Assembly: GCA_947095585.1 (NCBI GenBank)
Contig: OX352765.1
Coordinates: 88,434,965-88,498,964 of the forward strand
Direction of reading: 5' to 3'
Length of the DNA stretch: 64,000 bases
Source of the DNA: Nephrocerus scutellatus
Lineage: Eukaryota > Arthropoda > Insecta > Diptera > Pipunculidae
This document shows, piece after piece, positions 10,540-23,470 of this stretch. The translations under genes were made by a program, and so were the position numbers. Each line of letters begins with the position of its first letter. The first letter of the stretch is position 1. The notes beneath the pieces were generated by a model. It saw only the letters and a list, made by a program, of their open reading frames with translations. It was not told where the DNA came from and ran no database searches.

Positions 10540-10995
10540 TGGAAACACAGATTCGGGCAATCCATTCCACATAACTATTGTGCGGCTAAAGAATAGCCGT
10601 ATTCATTAAATCTCGCGAACCAATCAAGCGAGAGTTGCATTCTTTTTGACTGACAAACTCAAAGGAAGCCGATAGAGTTGCCGATATCACAGGCTGTAGA
10701 AGATAATAGGTCATTGCCAGTTACACCGCGACCTACATGGGTCTATTGTGCCCCCTATTCTCTGAGCCTAGAAATCCTTTGGCTGGGATTTGTTGGTAAT
10801 CTTCTACCCTTATACTTATTTTGCTTATAGTCTTTATCCTTAATTTTATTAGGGCTGGACAATATGCTATGAGTTCGTCGTCCATTGTCTCCTTTTCTTC
10901 ATTGCAGTATCTGCAGGACTTATCATTGCTGATTCCGTTTTTATGTAAATGATACTTACAAGTAAAGTGACCTGTTAGTGATCCACAAATAAGTA
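10540..10995 (-). pseudogene. LOA/R1-type non-LTR retrotransposon C-terminus (copy D)
   Basis: Minus-strand translation from 10990 gives a GSLTGHFTCKYHLHKNG segment, then CRYCNEEKET and AYCPALIK. This is the zinc-motif tail seen in copy C. It then decays towards 10540. It is a different insertion from copy B because the order of domains is not continuous. No tail or target duplication was recognised. Confidence 0.7.
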
Positions 10996-13025
10996 ATATG
11001 TATCTATTAAGCTACAAGAAATACCTTTGTCCTTTTTACAAAATGTCACAACAGCGCAGTTTCAATGGGGTTCATAATTTTGTAATTTTTTATCTCCTGT
11101 TTTAAATTTTGTTGTGCGAATTTAATGTTTTAACAATTAAATATTGTGCTGCAATTAACAATTTCATTTACAATCAAACTCAGTGCAACCCTGAAATTGT
11201 AAAAGTATTCCTTTCGCAATTCCTATTCCTGTGGGCTACCAATTTCGTCCAATTTCATGTAATTAATACTAAAATTTTAGTATCAACCAAAATACCAAAA
11301 ATCAGACGTTGAACGCAATTATTTCGCTGCACGTGCAATGTCCTAAATTAAAATTATATTTCAATTGCTAGAAATGTACACACATACCTATGCATTTCAA
11401 TACAATTCAAATGTTAACCCATACAAACACACACAATTTAGTTAATTACTGCGATTCGGCGGTAATAGTGGCTTCCTATTGTTTTGGGTTTTTGTTCGCA
11501 TTTTTGTTGTGGTTGTTGTTGTTGTTGCTGTGTTGTAAATATTTCACATAATTGGTTCGAAGCGGCCATAATGCATTACACGAGTGTCTACTGTACATAC
11601 GAGTATTGCACACATAATAATCGTGTGTAATATTTGTTTTTAACAAAATGTGACATCCCCCCGGTTGGCGGTTGTGATTTTTCCAATTCATCGGATAAAT
11701 GTGCTCGTGCACGGATACATGAAGAACGAATGCGCATAGTTTGTGCCGCCGCGCCGCCAAGCCATCCTGTGAATACCTTTGGTAACCGCGAAAATTTTCG
11801 ATCAGGATCACTTGGACAACCGTATACACCGTTGCACGTAATTACGTTCGTACGAAATTTTATGGGTTCATTAGTTATAATTTTTGATTCGATCCGCGTT
11901 ACGAACGACGATTTCGTTTCTATTCAATTGAAAGCTCCATGTGCACCCTCGTATTAGTCCTCGATTGGAGGCAGGTGATGTTTTCGTGGAGATTTATAAT
12001 GCGCTCGAACATGTGAAATAAATAAATTTCCAAGCAGCAGTCAGGCAGGCAGGATGTGTAATGAATGGATGGGTGAGTGGTTTGGTTATGCTTATGGTGG
12101 AGCAGAGGATATTTTCCAGAATGATTTCCACAGGCTTGCGATTCCACAAATGACGATCAATTTGAACCTTGCAGCAGAAACACAATGCCAATATATAATA
12201 TATATATCATCAGGTCTTGTCCTCAATTCGACGACATTCCAATCGAATCAATTGAGCGGCAATAAAGAGTAGATTGGCGCGAGGTGGCTGCCCCTAAAAG
12301 AGGTAGGGAAAATCTATCAGACCACCACCACCGCACTCCATATTGGTGGCGTTGCTTGTGGCTTGTGTGGCTGAATGGATCAATGCGGATTCCACATGGA
12401 GGTGCTGCTGGCGCGGTATTTTATTTGGAATCCATACAACGCGCACAACGAACAATACAACGAGTGAAATGATGAGAGTCAGTCAGTCGTCGTCCATCGA
12501 CCAGTTTTTTGACGTACCATACAGACCATGTATGTCTGTCTGTCTGTCTGCTGTCGACGTTCTTGTTCGGAATGAATTCCTAATGTGCCTGTGTACAACC
12601 TCAGGCGAAATGTTAACTACAACAAAATGCCATATATTTTTACCTATACCCACACACATATAGGCATACAATCATATGTATCTATGTAGAAATCGTAAAT
12701 GCGGTTGAGAGCATTTCGGCAAATTGCTTTAATGCACTTTGGGTGTTATTTTAAAACTAATTAGGAAAACTAATTTGGAAATTGCGCGACAAGCGCGAAT
12801 ATGGCACATGACTGACTCGCCTCTATATGGGGCACATCCTGGAAATGTGTAATGCGAAATATTTAATTCATATAATAAACGATTTTCATTTTGTAAGCAA
12901 TTAAAATAATAGGATGTGAATTTGTTGTTGTTGTCGTTGTCGTTGTATTTTTCCTCCAACTAGCAGTAACTACAGTGCTTACACTGCCGACAGGTTGTCC
13001 TTTTTAATATGTTTTTGTGTGCTTG
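10996..13025. other. Gene-free stretch with microsatellites
   Basis: Intronic-type unique DNA. Simple repeats are GTT/GTG at 11505-11532, TCTG at 12535-12552 and TTG/GTC at 12921-12945. Open frames here (for example 11634-11957, 12343-12663) have no domain and the composition of their surroundings. Confidence 0.5.
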
Positions 13026-13229
13026 AGGATAATTTGTAGATAATTTGAGAATTTTGGTTTACAAATTCCGAAAGTTTAATTACCAAAAATATTTACATGT
13101 TATTTTGATTTTGATTTTGAGCTTCATTTAGTAGTAGCATTTCCCGGGCGCTCCGCCACTCGCACACTTGAATCCTTGCCTTGCCATCACTACCACGAGA
13201 GGGGTGTACTATTGCCTAAGCCTAAACAA

Positions 13230-13345
13230 AGCGCCACCTCGATCGTATTGGCACTATGTGGTTTACCGAGATTTTGTTAAGACGCATATTCTGTAAGAGT
13301 TTCAGCTTAATCGGCTGTCTAGTTTTTGAGTTTTAGTTTCAGTTT
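13230..13345. repeat. Dispersed repeat shared in inverse orientation with 57140-57290
   Basis: The stretch from GTTTACCGAGATTTTGTTAA through AATCGGCTGTCTAGTTTTTGA matches the reverse complement of 57250-57150 with few differences over about 80 bases. At 57 kb it lies inside a Helitron-like segment, so this may be a fragment of the same family. Confidence 0.7.
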
Positions 13346-13599
13346 ATCATAACCACATTAACCTCCCCTTACAAACATCCATCCTAACCGTCCCCACAAC
13401 ATCACAAAGTTTCAGCTATATCGGATGAGCGGTCTTCGAGTTATGCGCGAACAGACATACAGCCGTAAATATCTCTGAGTGGTGGAAGTGCGATTAAATC
13501 TCCACGTGGTGGCCGCCGGTAATTTTCCTCCAACACAGAAAAACCTAAATGATCGGGCTAGTGCCAGAAACTTTATCTCGGTACCCCAAATAAGCCTCG

Positions 13600-16330
13600 G
13601 ATACACTGATGTACGATGACCACGGCAATGAAAACGGCTAAACGGTTTAAGAATTTTCGCATGGAACGTACGCTCACTGTATAGAGCCGATACGCTATCC
13701 AATTCAGGAGATGCGGTAGACGGGCAATGGTATTTTACAAAAATCAGAATATGACATATATTACAGCTGTTATGCAAGAAATAATGTGCTCGAGGTTGGA
13801 TTTCTCCTCAACAAAAGAATGAAACCTTCCGTTATCGGCTTTAAGCAGTAAATGAACGGCTATGTACCCTTCGCGTGCCTAATAAACGTTCACGCATCAA
13901 CAGAGGATTCCCAATATGATGGAGAAAAAGAAGAACTCTTTGAATCAGGCATAGATTTCCCATGCCTAGCCTCAGTATGATGTAAAAATTATTCTGGTGG
14001 ATATGAATGCAAAAATAGGTAGTGAGCCAGTATTCAGCTTAGACAAGAACACTAATGACAATGGACAACGAGTCATAGTGACGACAGCAAGCAATAATTT
14101 AGTGGTTGCGAGTAAAAGATTTGCACGTAAAAATATCCACAAAATTGCAATTTCCAAAATCTCCTGATGGACCCCCTCGCAACGTGTTGATAGACCGCCG
14201 CCACAACCCGAACCGGATGACGGTAGAACGTATCGCGGTGCCAACGCCAACTCGGACTACTATCTTGTTTGCGTGGTGCTCCGAGCGCGGATTTTGCATT
14301 ATCACAAAAGACTGCAACCGCGAATCAGATTCGAGTCAAGACGGCTGCCCTTCGCAACGAAGAGACTAGAAATAACTACAGTCAAGCGATAGGACTCACA
14401 AAGTAAGTCCTGGTGTTGAGATGTCGGGCGTTTAAGAGAAAAGGACACGCCTTAAGAAAACTGTCACTAGTACTTCTGAATCCATCTTAGGCTGTAGTCG
14501 TAGAAATCGGAACGACTGGTCCGATGACGAATGCGACTGAACGGAATAATGTTGCGTACCGAGCAATACAACAATCTCATAGTACGTGGGCACGCTAAGT
14601 TGAATATAAAGAGGTCAGAAGATATGAAAAACACTTCACCGGTGAAAGAAAGCAGCCTGCGAGAAGAATGTCGTCCGTAAAGAATAGAATAGTACTGGGT
14701 GGAAGGAGCGCGCTAGGAGCGGAAGTTCTACAAAAGAGTTCGGGATATGACGCAATATACACCGCGTGGCACATACTGCATAGACAAGGAGGGAGAATCT
14801 GATCGCCGATCCCAAAGCCATCTTTGAGCGATGGGAAGATCACTTTTATTTGTTGCTAAATGGCCAGGTCACTGAGGAATTGGAGACTCTATCAATGACC
14901 GAAGACCACACTATGCTGCCGCCACCAAGCATAGACGAAGTTAGAACAGTTATACATAGGCTCAAAAATAATAAGGCCTCGGGATCTGTGGTATCCCAGC
15001 GGATCTGATTAAAACAGGCGTTTGCGCAATACACTAAGCAATTCATGAAATAAGTGTGCAAGCATGTGAGAAAGAAACGATGCCAGAAGACTGGCGAAGA
15101 GGCATCCCATACATAAGAAAGGAGATCTCACAACATGCAGCAATTTTCGTGGTATAACGTTGTTGAGTACCGCGTATAAGATTTTCTCCTCTATCCTTCA
15201 AGACAGGATAGCCCCATACGTTAAAGTCATCATTGGTCCATACCAGTGTGACTGTGGCTTCATCCCATGCAAATCAACAACTGATCATATATACACCCTT
15301 AGGCAGGTGATGGAAAAATATCAAATGACTACACCATATTTTAAAGGCGCTAAAGCCGACTATGATAGCATTAAGAGAGTAGAACTTTATAAAGCCATGG
15401 GAGAATTCGGCATCCCAAATAAACTGACAGGTTGACCATGACCAATGTTATAACCAAGTAAACATATCCGGTTCACTTTCAAGCCCATTCAACGTCTATA
15501 ACGAGCTACGACAATGAGATGAACTGGCTTGCATCCTCTTCAACCTGGCGTTGGAAAAATTGATCCGACAAACTTAAGTAACGGCGAGAAGAACAAACTT
15601 CTAGTCCATTCAGATACTTGCTTACCTAGACGACATTGACATCGTTGGTAGAAACGAAAGAGTTGAACAGGATCGAGCGGGCGGCACGAAATCTGAGGCT
15701 GCACATAACTGAGAGCAAAAAAACACATGGTGGCCACGTCTGCGAGTAGAAGATCCAACATTGGTCCTCAAGTAAAATAGTGGAGCGCGAATTTAAAGTA
15801 GTGCAATCCTTTAACTATCTCGGGTCAGTTGTAAAAGCCGATAAAAGCATGGAACCAGAAATAGGCGCACGGTTGCTTAAATCCAACAAAGCCTACTTTA
15901 ATCTGCTACGACTCTTCAAATCCAGGAATTTAACCATAACATCCAAGCTGCTAATGTTTAAGACAATGGTAATACCAGTACTTATATATAGGTCCGAGAC
16001 TTGGGTGCTTAGCAAAAAGCATTCTGCCCTCTTAATCGTATGTGACGAAGAACGATTTCGTAGACTCTATAATGATGAGATCTACAAGTGTTACCGCGAT
16101 CGTGAAGTTAATCCTCTTAGGCTCCGGTGGGCAGGACACCTAGCTCGCATGAGCAAGGCCGGCCAAGCCTACGCTGGAAGGATGGCGTAGGCCAGGACGC
16201 TCAAAATTTTTGGATGCAAAACTTTAAGACATCGGCTCGAAATCGGGACAGGTAGAGAGATTTTTTGCGGGAGGCCGGGATCAGACACCGGTCGTAGAGC
16301 CAAATATGATGATTATGATTTTTACTTCAC
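13600..16330 (+). pseudogene. RTE-clade non-LTR retrotransposon, near full-length but dead
   Basis: Plus-strand element with endonuclease and reverse transcriptase in order. The start of the endonuclease (W-N-V-R-S-L-Y-R-A type) lies near 13655-13690. The catalytic VDMNAKIG follows at about 13997-14020, then SPDGPPRNVLIDRRH at about 14158-14205. In the RT, STAYKIFSSILQDRIAPYV lies at about 15165, IGPYQC...KSTTDHIYTLRQVM at 15230-15315, and a YLDD active site at 15623-15634. The post-RT segment (15780-16190) is open for 136 codons and includes FNYLGSVVK and LRLRWAGHLARM. The 3' end has a short ATGATTATGAT tail near 16306-16316. Numerous frameshifts kill it. Confidence 0.85.
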
Positions 16331-16539
16331 ACTATCGATATCTGATATATATTATTAAATATAAATATTTTATTAAATATAATTCTAGTTCAGTGAAGCT
16401 GTTAAATAAACCTTGTATATTTAGATGCACTACAGAATATTTCTTCCAGTTGCTAATAAATTGTTCTATTCTTTAATTGTTTTAGTTCACTTTTGGTTTC
16501 ATGGCAAGCCAGTTAAAACTAAATTTGTTTTTGATCTCC

Positions 16540-17300
16540 AACAATTCAAACACACATTATTTATTTTACACTGATTAGAAACATGATACTCTGCACAGCG
16601 TTTGTAATAACACGATACCATTATAGGGTTTTTCGTATTATAGCTTTACACATCTCAACACTCTACAATGTTCTATCCCAGACTCTATCTATCACTCTAC
16701 CAATACTCATGATATTTTTATATCCGTCTCCATCTACTTCTATAATTTCATTATATAACCCATTTTTTGAACGATTCGTACACTTTATGGCATCGTAATT
16801 CAGTAAAAACAAAATTATGTTGTGCCCTTAGTGACTTAACAACACTCTCTTTGGTTATATTGTCACTCATACCTACTATCAATATGTTTAGGGTTTTTAG
16901 ATTAGGAGTGTGTTTTTAACATAATCATTTCCAATTCTTTTCTTTAACTCTGTTTGCATTTTTTGTACTGAATCCTTTTTAAAAAAAAACAGTTTATTAT
17001 TACACCGTCATTATTTCTTAGCTCTCTTATTTTGCTGATTTCCACAGACAAGTTTGCAGGCTGTATTACTTTTTTTATTACCTCCTGCGTCACTGTACTA
17101 TCTTGGTTTTTTAAATTTACTTTTGGTATAAAATACACTGGTAATTTTAAAACATCCGCAAATGAATCTTTATTTTGGTTTTTTTTTCCACGATTGTATT
17201 TGACGCATTGTATGACCTATTTTTTCATTGTATCGTCTCATTTTTCCCCTATCATGTTACCACCTATGCCCGCATTACTGTTGTCAATGGATTTATAATA
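16540..17300 (-). pseudogene. Retroelement gag/ORF1-like fragment
   Basis: Minus strand, open from 17138 to 16944 and readable for about 80 bases on either side with frameshifts. It contains KDSFADVLK, FIPKVNLKNQDSTVTQEVIK, and then SVEISKIRELRNNDGVII. This pattern (an '[FI]xPK...QxSExT...I...V.P..L.V.I..+R.+..GGV' fold) is the N-terminal part of ORF1/gag nucleic-acid-binding proteins of insect retroelements. Which element it came from is not clear. The +-strand A/T-rich flanks hold nothing else. Confidence 0.5.
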
Positions 17301-18955
17301 CTCACTCTATTATACAGTCATTAAGTTTCGTTATTGTATCACTTAATTTACCCTTAATTACTTAACCTATGTTTATTTGCAGTGGATAACTTGTAGATAA
17401 TTTGAGAATTTTTTTAACTTTAATCAATTCAACACGACTTCGCCATATATAAGTGCTTAGATAAAATGACATAAACCCCATCAAGAGTTCTATGCAAAAA
17501 GGTCTTAATTTCAAGCAAACCAAAGCTTATAAACCAAATCACTTTCATGCAATGTGCAAGACTTCCCATGCAAGTACGTCATTACAGTTAACATTTTCTG
17601 ATTACACACAGTTGGGTTATTATAAACATTGGTTAAAACCCTGACACAAACAGTTCGTTGACCACTTAATTTTTTCATCCTCTGACCATTGAGTGAATCT
17701 CCTCTGAGCTGCAAGCTCGTCGGAAGCCTGATTTTCAATTAACTTTTAATCACAATTCAGCTGCAGTATGAGTGGTTGTGTTGTGTTTGTGTTGCTGGTT
17801 GTGCTGGTTGCTGGTTGTTGCTGTTGTTGTTGCTGTTGTTGTTACTACTGTGTGTGTATTTTATCTTGTAGTTAATTTGAAAATGTACTGCAAACTCGAT
17901 CTGCACGATTATTCCTCTTTAGGCACTTGTTACCTCGTAGAGTGCACCAGACTGCAGACAAGTGCAAGCGATAAAATTGCAAATCAGCTCGCTTTGTTGG
18001 TATTGCTAAAACAACGCACACATGCACAGACACCCTTAAAATATAGCCGAGTATGGCAGAAAGAGTGTTTTTCAATAATTACCATAAGGGAGATATAAGT
18101 GAATTTTGCAATTTGTTCTGCAATTTACAGCTGAATATTTTTCATTATTGATACATCGATCCACCAGTAGCATGGCCGGTACTTTAAAATTCGTTTCTTT
18201 TATTCAGAACTTCTCAACATAAGGCAGCACCCCTTCAGCTAGGGAACGGATTTTGTTGACGTTAAAAGTTAAAAAAGGCAAAATTAGGCGGCAAAATGGC
18301 ATTTGTTAAAAATTCATAAATTTTTGTGGGAAAAATTTTACTCAGAAATGTCTCCAAATTTTGCTGACTTGCCTTCGACCTCACACGAAATCATTTTGTT
18401 TGCTTTTATTTCATCAGAAAATACCAAATTTTCGTGATCGCCGCTTGAGTGCAAGGCTTTTAGTAATTTTGATCGTAGGAAAGAAGAACAGCCTTTTGTA
18501 CCTATGTTAAGTCCTTTACAGTTGATATCTTGTAAGGCTTAAGCTCCTTTTTAATATACGGCCTAAACTTCAATTTAAGTTAACTTTTCAATATCTGCCA
18601 TTTCCTCAAGTCAGACGCGTTTAGAGTTGTAGCCAATTTTGTTAAACTACAAGTGGAATTGAATCCGAGTATTGAATTTTCAAACTGCTTCTGCTGATGT
18701 TGATGATAACATCATCAGTACCGTTAGAACTTGTAATGGTTCTATACAAAAAGCTGGAGTTCCGGAACAAGATCTGGTTTTGAGGGCTTTTTTTTGCTTA
18801 GATAATCGTATAACTTACTGAAGGGTTAACTTTCAAAAAAGCGATCATACTGCGATTACTGTTTGATATTTATAAGCAATATACTCCGGCAATTGTGAAG
18901 AGGTGAAGAGACTCACACTTAAATAAATGCTACAAAATTATCCAAATTTACTTTA
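17300..18955. other. Gene-free stretch with GTT microsatellite
   Basis: AT-rich intronic-type DNA. A TGTTGCTG/GTTGTT repeat lies at 17775-17850. A 30-base phrase (GATAACTTGTAGATAATTTG and following) at 17387-17413 is repeated from 13027-13053. No protein or RNA motif was found. Confidence 0.5.
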
Positions 18956-18959
18956 AAAA

Positions 18960-19095
18960 TCAGTCGTCGATTTGCGAAACTTATAGACTTCGTGATTTTA
19001 GTGATGAGACTCATTTTTACCTTAACGGGTTTTTGAATAAGCACAATAGCCGAACATGGAGTGAGACTAATTTACATGATACGCCAGAGACTACA
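18960..19095 (+). pseudogene. Mariner-like transposase, N-terminal side of split copy 2
   Basis: The plus-strand frame reads DFSDETHFYLNGFLNKHN at about 18993-19047. This is the first catalytic Asp motif of the same mariner group as the copy at 60 kb (FSDESHFWLNGFVNKQN). It then reads SRTWSETNLHDTPETT before it breaks off. The C-terminal side resumes at 20036 after an inserted RTE element. Upstream of 18960 the transposase is unreadable. Confidence 0.75.
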
Positions 19096-20035
19096 TTCGT
19101 TATAATATTTGGCTCTACAATCGGGGTCTGGTCCTGGACTCCCGCAAAAAAAAAAATCTCTACCCAATTTTAAGCCGATGTCATACAGTTTTGCATCGCT
19201 TAACTCTGGCCGTCCTGGTCTACGCTATCCTTATAGCGTAGGCTTGGTCGGCCTTGCTGTCGTATTTCATAAATCCTTTCGCAAAGGTCTTTCCGAGCAG
19301 ATCCTGCTCATCATAGCTTAATTCTCTTCACGATGTCGACATTGCGAGAGCGCACGTAGATGTCATATTTGTAGAATCGTCCTTCGTGACATACCGTAAG
19401 ACCTTTCACTTGAACGCGGATAAGAGGTCAGAATGCCGTTTTCTAAGCACCAAAGTCTCGGATCCATATGTAAGTACTGGTATGACCATTGTCTTATATA
19501 CCAGCAGGTTAGGTGCTATGATTAAGTTCCTGGATTTGAAGAGTCTTGACCGACTATAGTAGGCTTTGTTGGCTCTAAGCAACCGTGTGTGTATTTCTGG
19601 TTCCGTGCTGTTATCGCCGAAAGTTCTACTCTGGCTTTGCTATCATAGGTGGCTTTAAAGTCTATAAAAATATGCTCACCTGCCTAAGGGTGTAAATCTG
19701 AACAGTTGATGATTTGCCTGGGATTAACTCACACTAGTATGGGCCAATGATGACTTTAGCGTAAGGGGCTATCCTGTCTTGAAGGAAAGAGGATAAAATA
19801 TTATAGTCGGGTACAACGTTATAGCAGGACAATTGCTGCATGTTGTGATACCTCCTTTGTTATGTATGGGCCACAGGTCGCCTCTTCGCCCGTCTTCTGG
19901 CATCGTTTCTTCCTCCCATATTCGCACTTTTAGTTAAGGAATTGCTTGGCCTCCGCTGGGATACCATCTTATACTGAGGCTTTATTATTTTTGAGCCGAT
20001 TTATCGTTCTGCTAAATTGGTCTATGCTTGCCATG
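19096..20035 (-). pseudogene. RTE-clade retrotransposon, internally deleted, inside mariner copy 2
   Basis: The minus-strand element starts with its 3' end on the left. The stretch ATTTGGCTCTAC at 19109-19120 and the following 100 bases are the reverse complement of 16210-16318 in the RTE element above, including the run of A's. The RT domain is recognisable near 19800-19720 and 20010-19930. A large internal part is absent compared with 13600-16330. It splits a mariner into 18960-19095 and 20036-20480. Confidence 0.8.
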
Positions 20036-20480
20036 GCGGCAGCATCGTGTGGTTTGTGGTCATTGGTGTAGCCCCCAATTCCTCAAAATAGAGACCGGAG
20101 TTTTTGTGAAATTCAATGGAGATCATTATCTCATGATGACCAATGATTTTTTGTTTGAAAATATGGATGACATTAATCCGCAAAAGATGTGGTTTCAACA
20201 GGATGGCACTTCAATCAATCATCGACTTATTGAAATCAAATTGTCGCGACAATTGCAACAATTGACGCTTACATTGTTCGTGTTATTTGTGACATACGTT
20301 CAGCAGTGCTCGAAATTGTGGCCTAAAATTGGACGTTTCGAATGTGTTTCGTCAAGATGTTATTTACAATTGTCAATGCCATATCTTAGTCTTGCGAATA
20401 TATTAAAAATTTTGATTAAAATGATACCTTTTGTATTATTTTCAACAACTTAATATTCTATCGGACTTAAAAAAATCACC
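20036..20480 (+). pseudogene. Mariner-like transposase, C-terminal side of split copy 2
   Basis: Reads VVCGHW, then FNGDHYLMMTNDF, then MWFQQDGTSINH at about 20187-20222, which holds the second catalytic Asp. A deletion follows that removes the third Asp region. The tail resumes in another frame (about 20270-20390) with a V-I-C-D-I-R-S-A-V-L-E-I-V pattern that matches the C-terminus of the 60-kb copy. The terminus near 20460-20479 (CGGACTTAAAAAAATCACCC) resembles the terminal repeat GGGTGATC... in inverted orientation. Confidence 0.75.
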
Positions 20481-22540
20481 CATTACAAGGCAATCACGTT
20501 TGGATTCAATTAGGAATTATCTATTTGCAATTCAACGTAGAACGATAAGCTTCTGCTGTTTTTGTAACGAACTTTATAGACTAACGCTTGTCAGAATATA
20601 TGTACGCTATGATGAGCTATTTTCAGCCGATGCAGCACCCAAATAAATTGGACATTTAAAATAAGATTTGGTATAAGCTTTTGTTGTTTCTGTTTGACCT
20701 CTCGAGCCTAACAGCATCCCTAAAATTTGTACTATTTTTGAGGATTAGAGTATATTTTTTTTTTTGAAGAATTCAATTAGGACAGATTACCGCCATGTTT
20801 CCGTCACTGTTTGGGTGCTATACACTAACTTAGTCCGTATTTTTTCCCATCATTGAAATTTCTCGAATATATGTCGATATTTCATACTTCACAATCCACT
20901 GTCGGTTGGATTGACGGAACAAAGCACCAAGCGAACTTTATAAATTCTCTGAAATGCCCAACACAGCATCCCGAATGAGGACGATATACTCGCATACATG
21001 TCCGACCGGCACCACTAACTAACAGCTCTGATGCTTTTAGTATATAACGAAATGCAATTAAAAGAACGTTTTATAGCTTTTGTGAAGCACTTTCCATTGT
21101 TTGGGTCTTCGTCGGCGATGTCGTCGTCATCGTCATCGTCCTTGTACGACTATATTGAAGTAGGTAGAGTAGGTGGTAGTAGGTGATATCTGGATGCCCT
21201 TAAATTCCGAATGGATGGATTGGATTGCATGGGCACTACTAACTCTATGGTGTACAACCACTGCTATCAACATTCTCCGATTATAGTTATAGTTTTATAT
21301 TGCACGTAAATAAACATCGAACAGACAACATGTATTTAGCAAGAGTTGGAAAATTGTCTGCTGCACATAATAAAAACCAAACCAAACAAAACATCTCTTC
21401 ACATTGCTGTAGGATATAGTGAAGCATTCAAAGCAAAATCATCGAGTAGAACATTGAACATTGAGTGCAGATAGCTGCACTGAATACCGAATAACGAAAC
21501 ATAAGTTCCGTGCTGTTGTTGTTGTTCGTTCATCGTCCACCAAAAGCAATTCACGAGGATAAATGCGGTGTAATCAAAAGTTAAGTGAAAGTTCTATGCT
21601 GGTGCTCGCTATTTTTGTATTGGAATTGGAATTGGGATGATGATGCGGAGTATGTTTTGTGCCCAACTTAATGGTGGCCAACACTGTTGGATCAACTGAT
21701 ACCGGCTAGAAACACTAGATGCGCGGTGGAAAGGGCTGCAAAAGTTTTATCTCTTGAAATCAATGAATTTCACAATATTGATTGGTGGCAAGCCTTATGG
21801 TAGTGGTGGTGATAAATGAATGGAGGATACATGCAGAAATTCATCTATTCCATCCATCGACATAACATTTTGTTGTTTTGTTGTAAACATTTATCCATTT
21901 CGCTCAGAGTTTTACCCTCCAGTACATTCGTTTTGTGTCTATATCATTTACTCTCGCATATGTACGTAGAGTTTAAGTTGAGACCACAGTCGTTCGATCG
22001 AGTATTTTGCATACCATCACATACTGATGTCCAATATAAATGAAATTCCGACATTAAAACAAATTGCTTCCAGTGATAAGGTTGTGTTCTGTTTCTGCAT
22101 CTGTAGTACAAATGCATAACCACATTTTACCACACTTGCCGTTGGTTTTGATGTGTTTTGGCTGTTTAGACATAAGCGATTACAATTAAACACTATGTGT
22201 GTAGTGTGTGTAATACGTCCCGCCACTTTCTAGCGGACATAAAACTATTTGTACGCAATATGAATTCCATGAGCATCCTACCAGACAATGAATTGCCTAC
22301 TGCTAAGTGAGATTACGGTGATGACGACGGTGACAAGAGGCCAACTATTTTTCTGTTTCCATTTTTGGTTTTAGTATTGTTGTGTTGCTTTAAAAACAGC
22401 ATTGGTACACACATAAAGTAGATAGCATTTTTGAAAATTGTTTAACACTAAAATTTATGTGCTTTAGCACAGATGCACAATGTCTCAAAAACGAGAAAAT
22501 TCTATGCTCCTGTGAGTATTATTCGAAATCGAAAAAAGTT
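20481..22540. other. Gene-free stretch
   Basis: Unique AT-rich DNA. There is a short GTC/ATC run at 21118-21145 and a GTTGTT run near 21514. Short open frames (20431-20646, 21816-22043) show no domain. Confidence 0.5.
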
Positions 22541-22544
22541 GGTG

Positions 22545-22735
22545 AATAACGATCTATACTTCTTGGATCTTCTCCAGGATCTGCCACAGCATGTTGGCAT
22601 TACAATTACCTACCACAATGTGTCATATTCCGGGTCATTGCTCGTCTGATTTGGCAAGGAGCTTGTAGAAATAATTTTTTGTCTTGTCTGCTAGTTCCTC
22701 TGTAGGGAATATTAGGCTGACGTTTGCAAATTAAA
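22545..22735 (-). pseudogene. RTE endonuclease fragment
   Basis: Minus-strand translation from about 22730 gives FANVSLIFPTEELADKTKNY, then FYKLLAKSDEQ, a stop, and VVGNCNANM. This corresponds to the 'I..I..YAPTE..DD..K..FY..L......V.GD.NAK' stretch of RTE-clade endonucleases. It is isolated and dead. Confidence 0.55.
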
Positions 22736-22979
22736 TTTAAATGCGGCTTATTACAATGCTTTCGCTCATATGTCGCAGTAATATTAGACTTTTATCTGAC
22801 CAATGAACACGCTATTTGTTCGGTACGCATGGTTGTCGTCGTTGTCGTTGTCCTTAAGACGTTTTACAGGGTTTTCATCAGAAAATTTGTTTTTATCCAA
22901 TGCTGCTTGTGACACCCAAGAACTTCCAATACCAAGACATTTGGTGCCTCCTTGGACGTGCGAAGCTTGGTATTCCGGT

Positions 22980-23470
22980 CCTTAGATGGTCTGAAGAACA
23001 AAATATAAAGTTAATAATCGTAAATGGAACCGGAAACGCTACGATGAATTCCATCTAGCGGATTTTTTCACTGCCGTCTCATCTGTACTTCAATGCCGTC
23101 TCATCTGTACTTTAATGGTCTCATCTGTACTTTAATGTAAGATAACTGGTTGTCTTCTTGGATCATAAAAGCGGTATGTCCCAGTCTTTATATAGACTTA
23201 AGCTACAAATATATCAGAGTATTCTAAAAAAGGTGTCCACCAAGTCATTCAGCTTATGGCAACGTTGATACCTTACAGAGAGTTCATTCGCTGGCGTTTC
23301 ATCTGTACTCCCAAGAAGGGTAATTTGTTGTCTCTTTGGTCGATAGAAGCTGAATATGGTGGTACTAAGATGGTCTGATACCACTTTCAAGTAACCCAGA
23401 AAAGTGATAACCAAGTGGATCATCGTTTATCCTTCAATCCATCTAGAGCATTATTTTACTGCCGCCTCAC
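22980..23470. repeat. Imperfect internal repeats (GTCTCATCTGTACTTTAATG)
   Basis: TCATCTGTACT occurs at about 23081, 23107, 23126 and 23299. Longer phrases recur at a 385-390 base offset, such as GATGGTCTGA at about 22986 and 23371, and CATCTAG near 23050 and 23440. This suggests a decayed block repeat. I could not name it. Confidence 0.5.
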
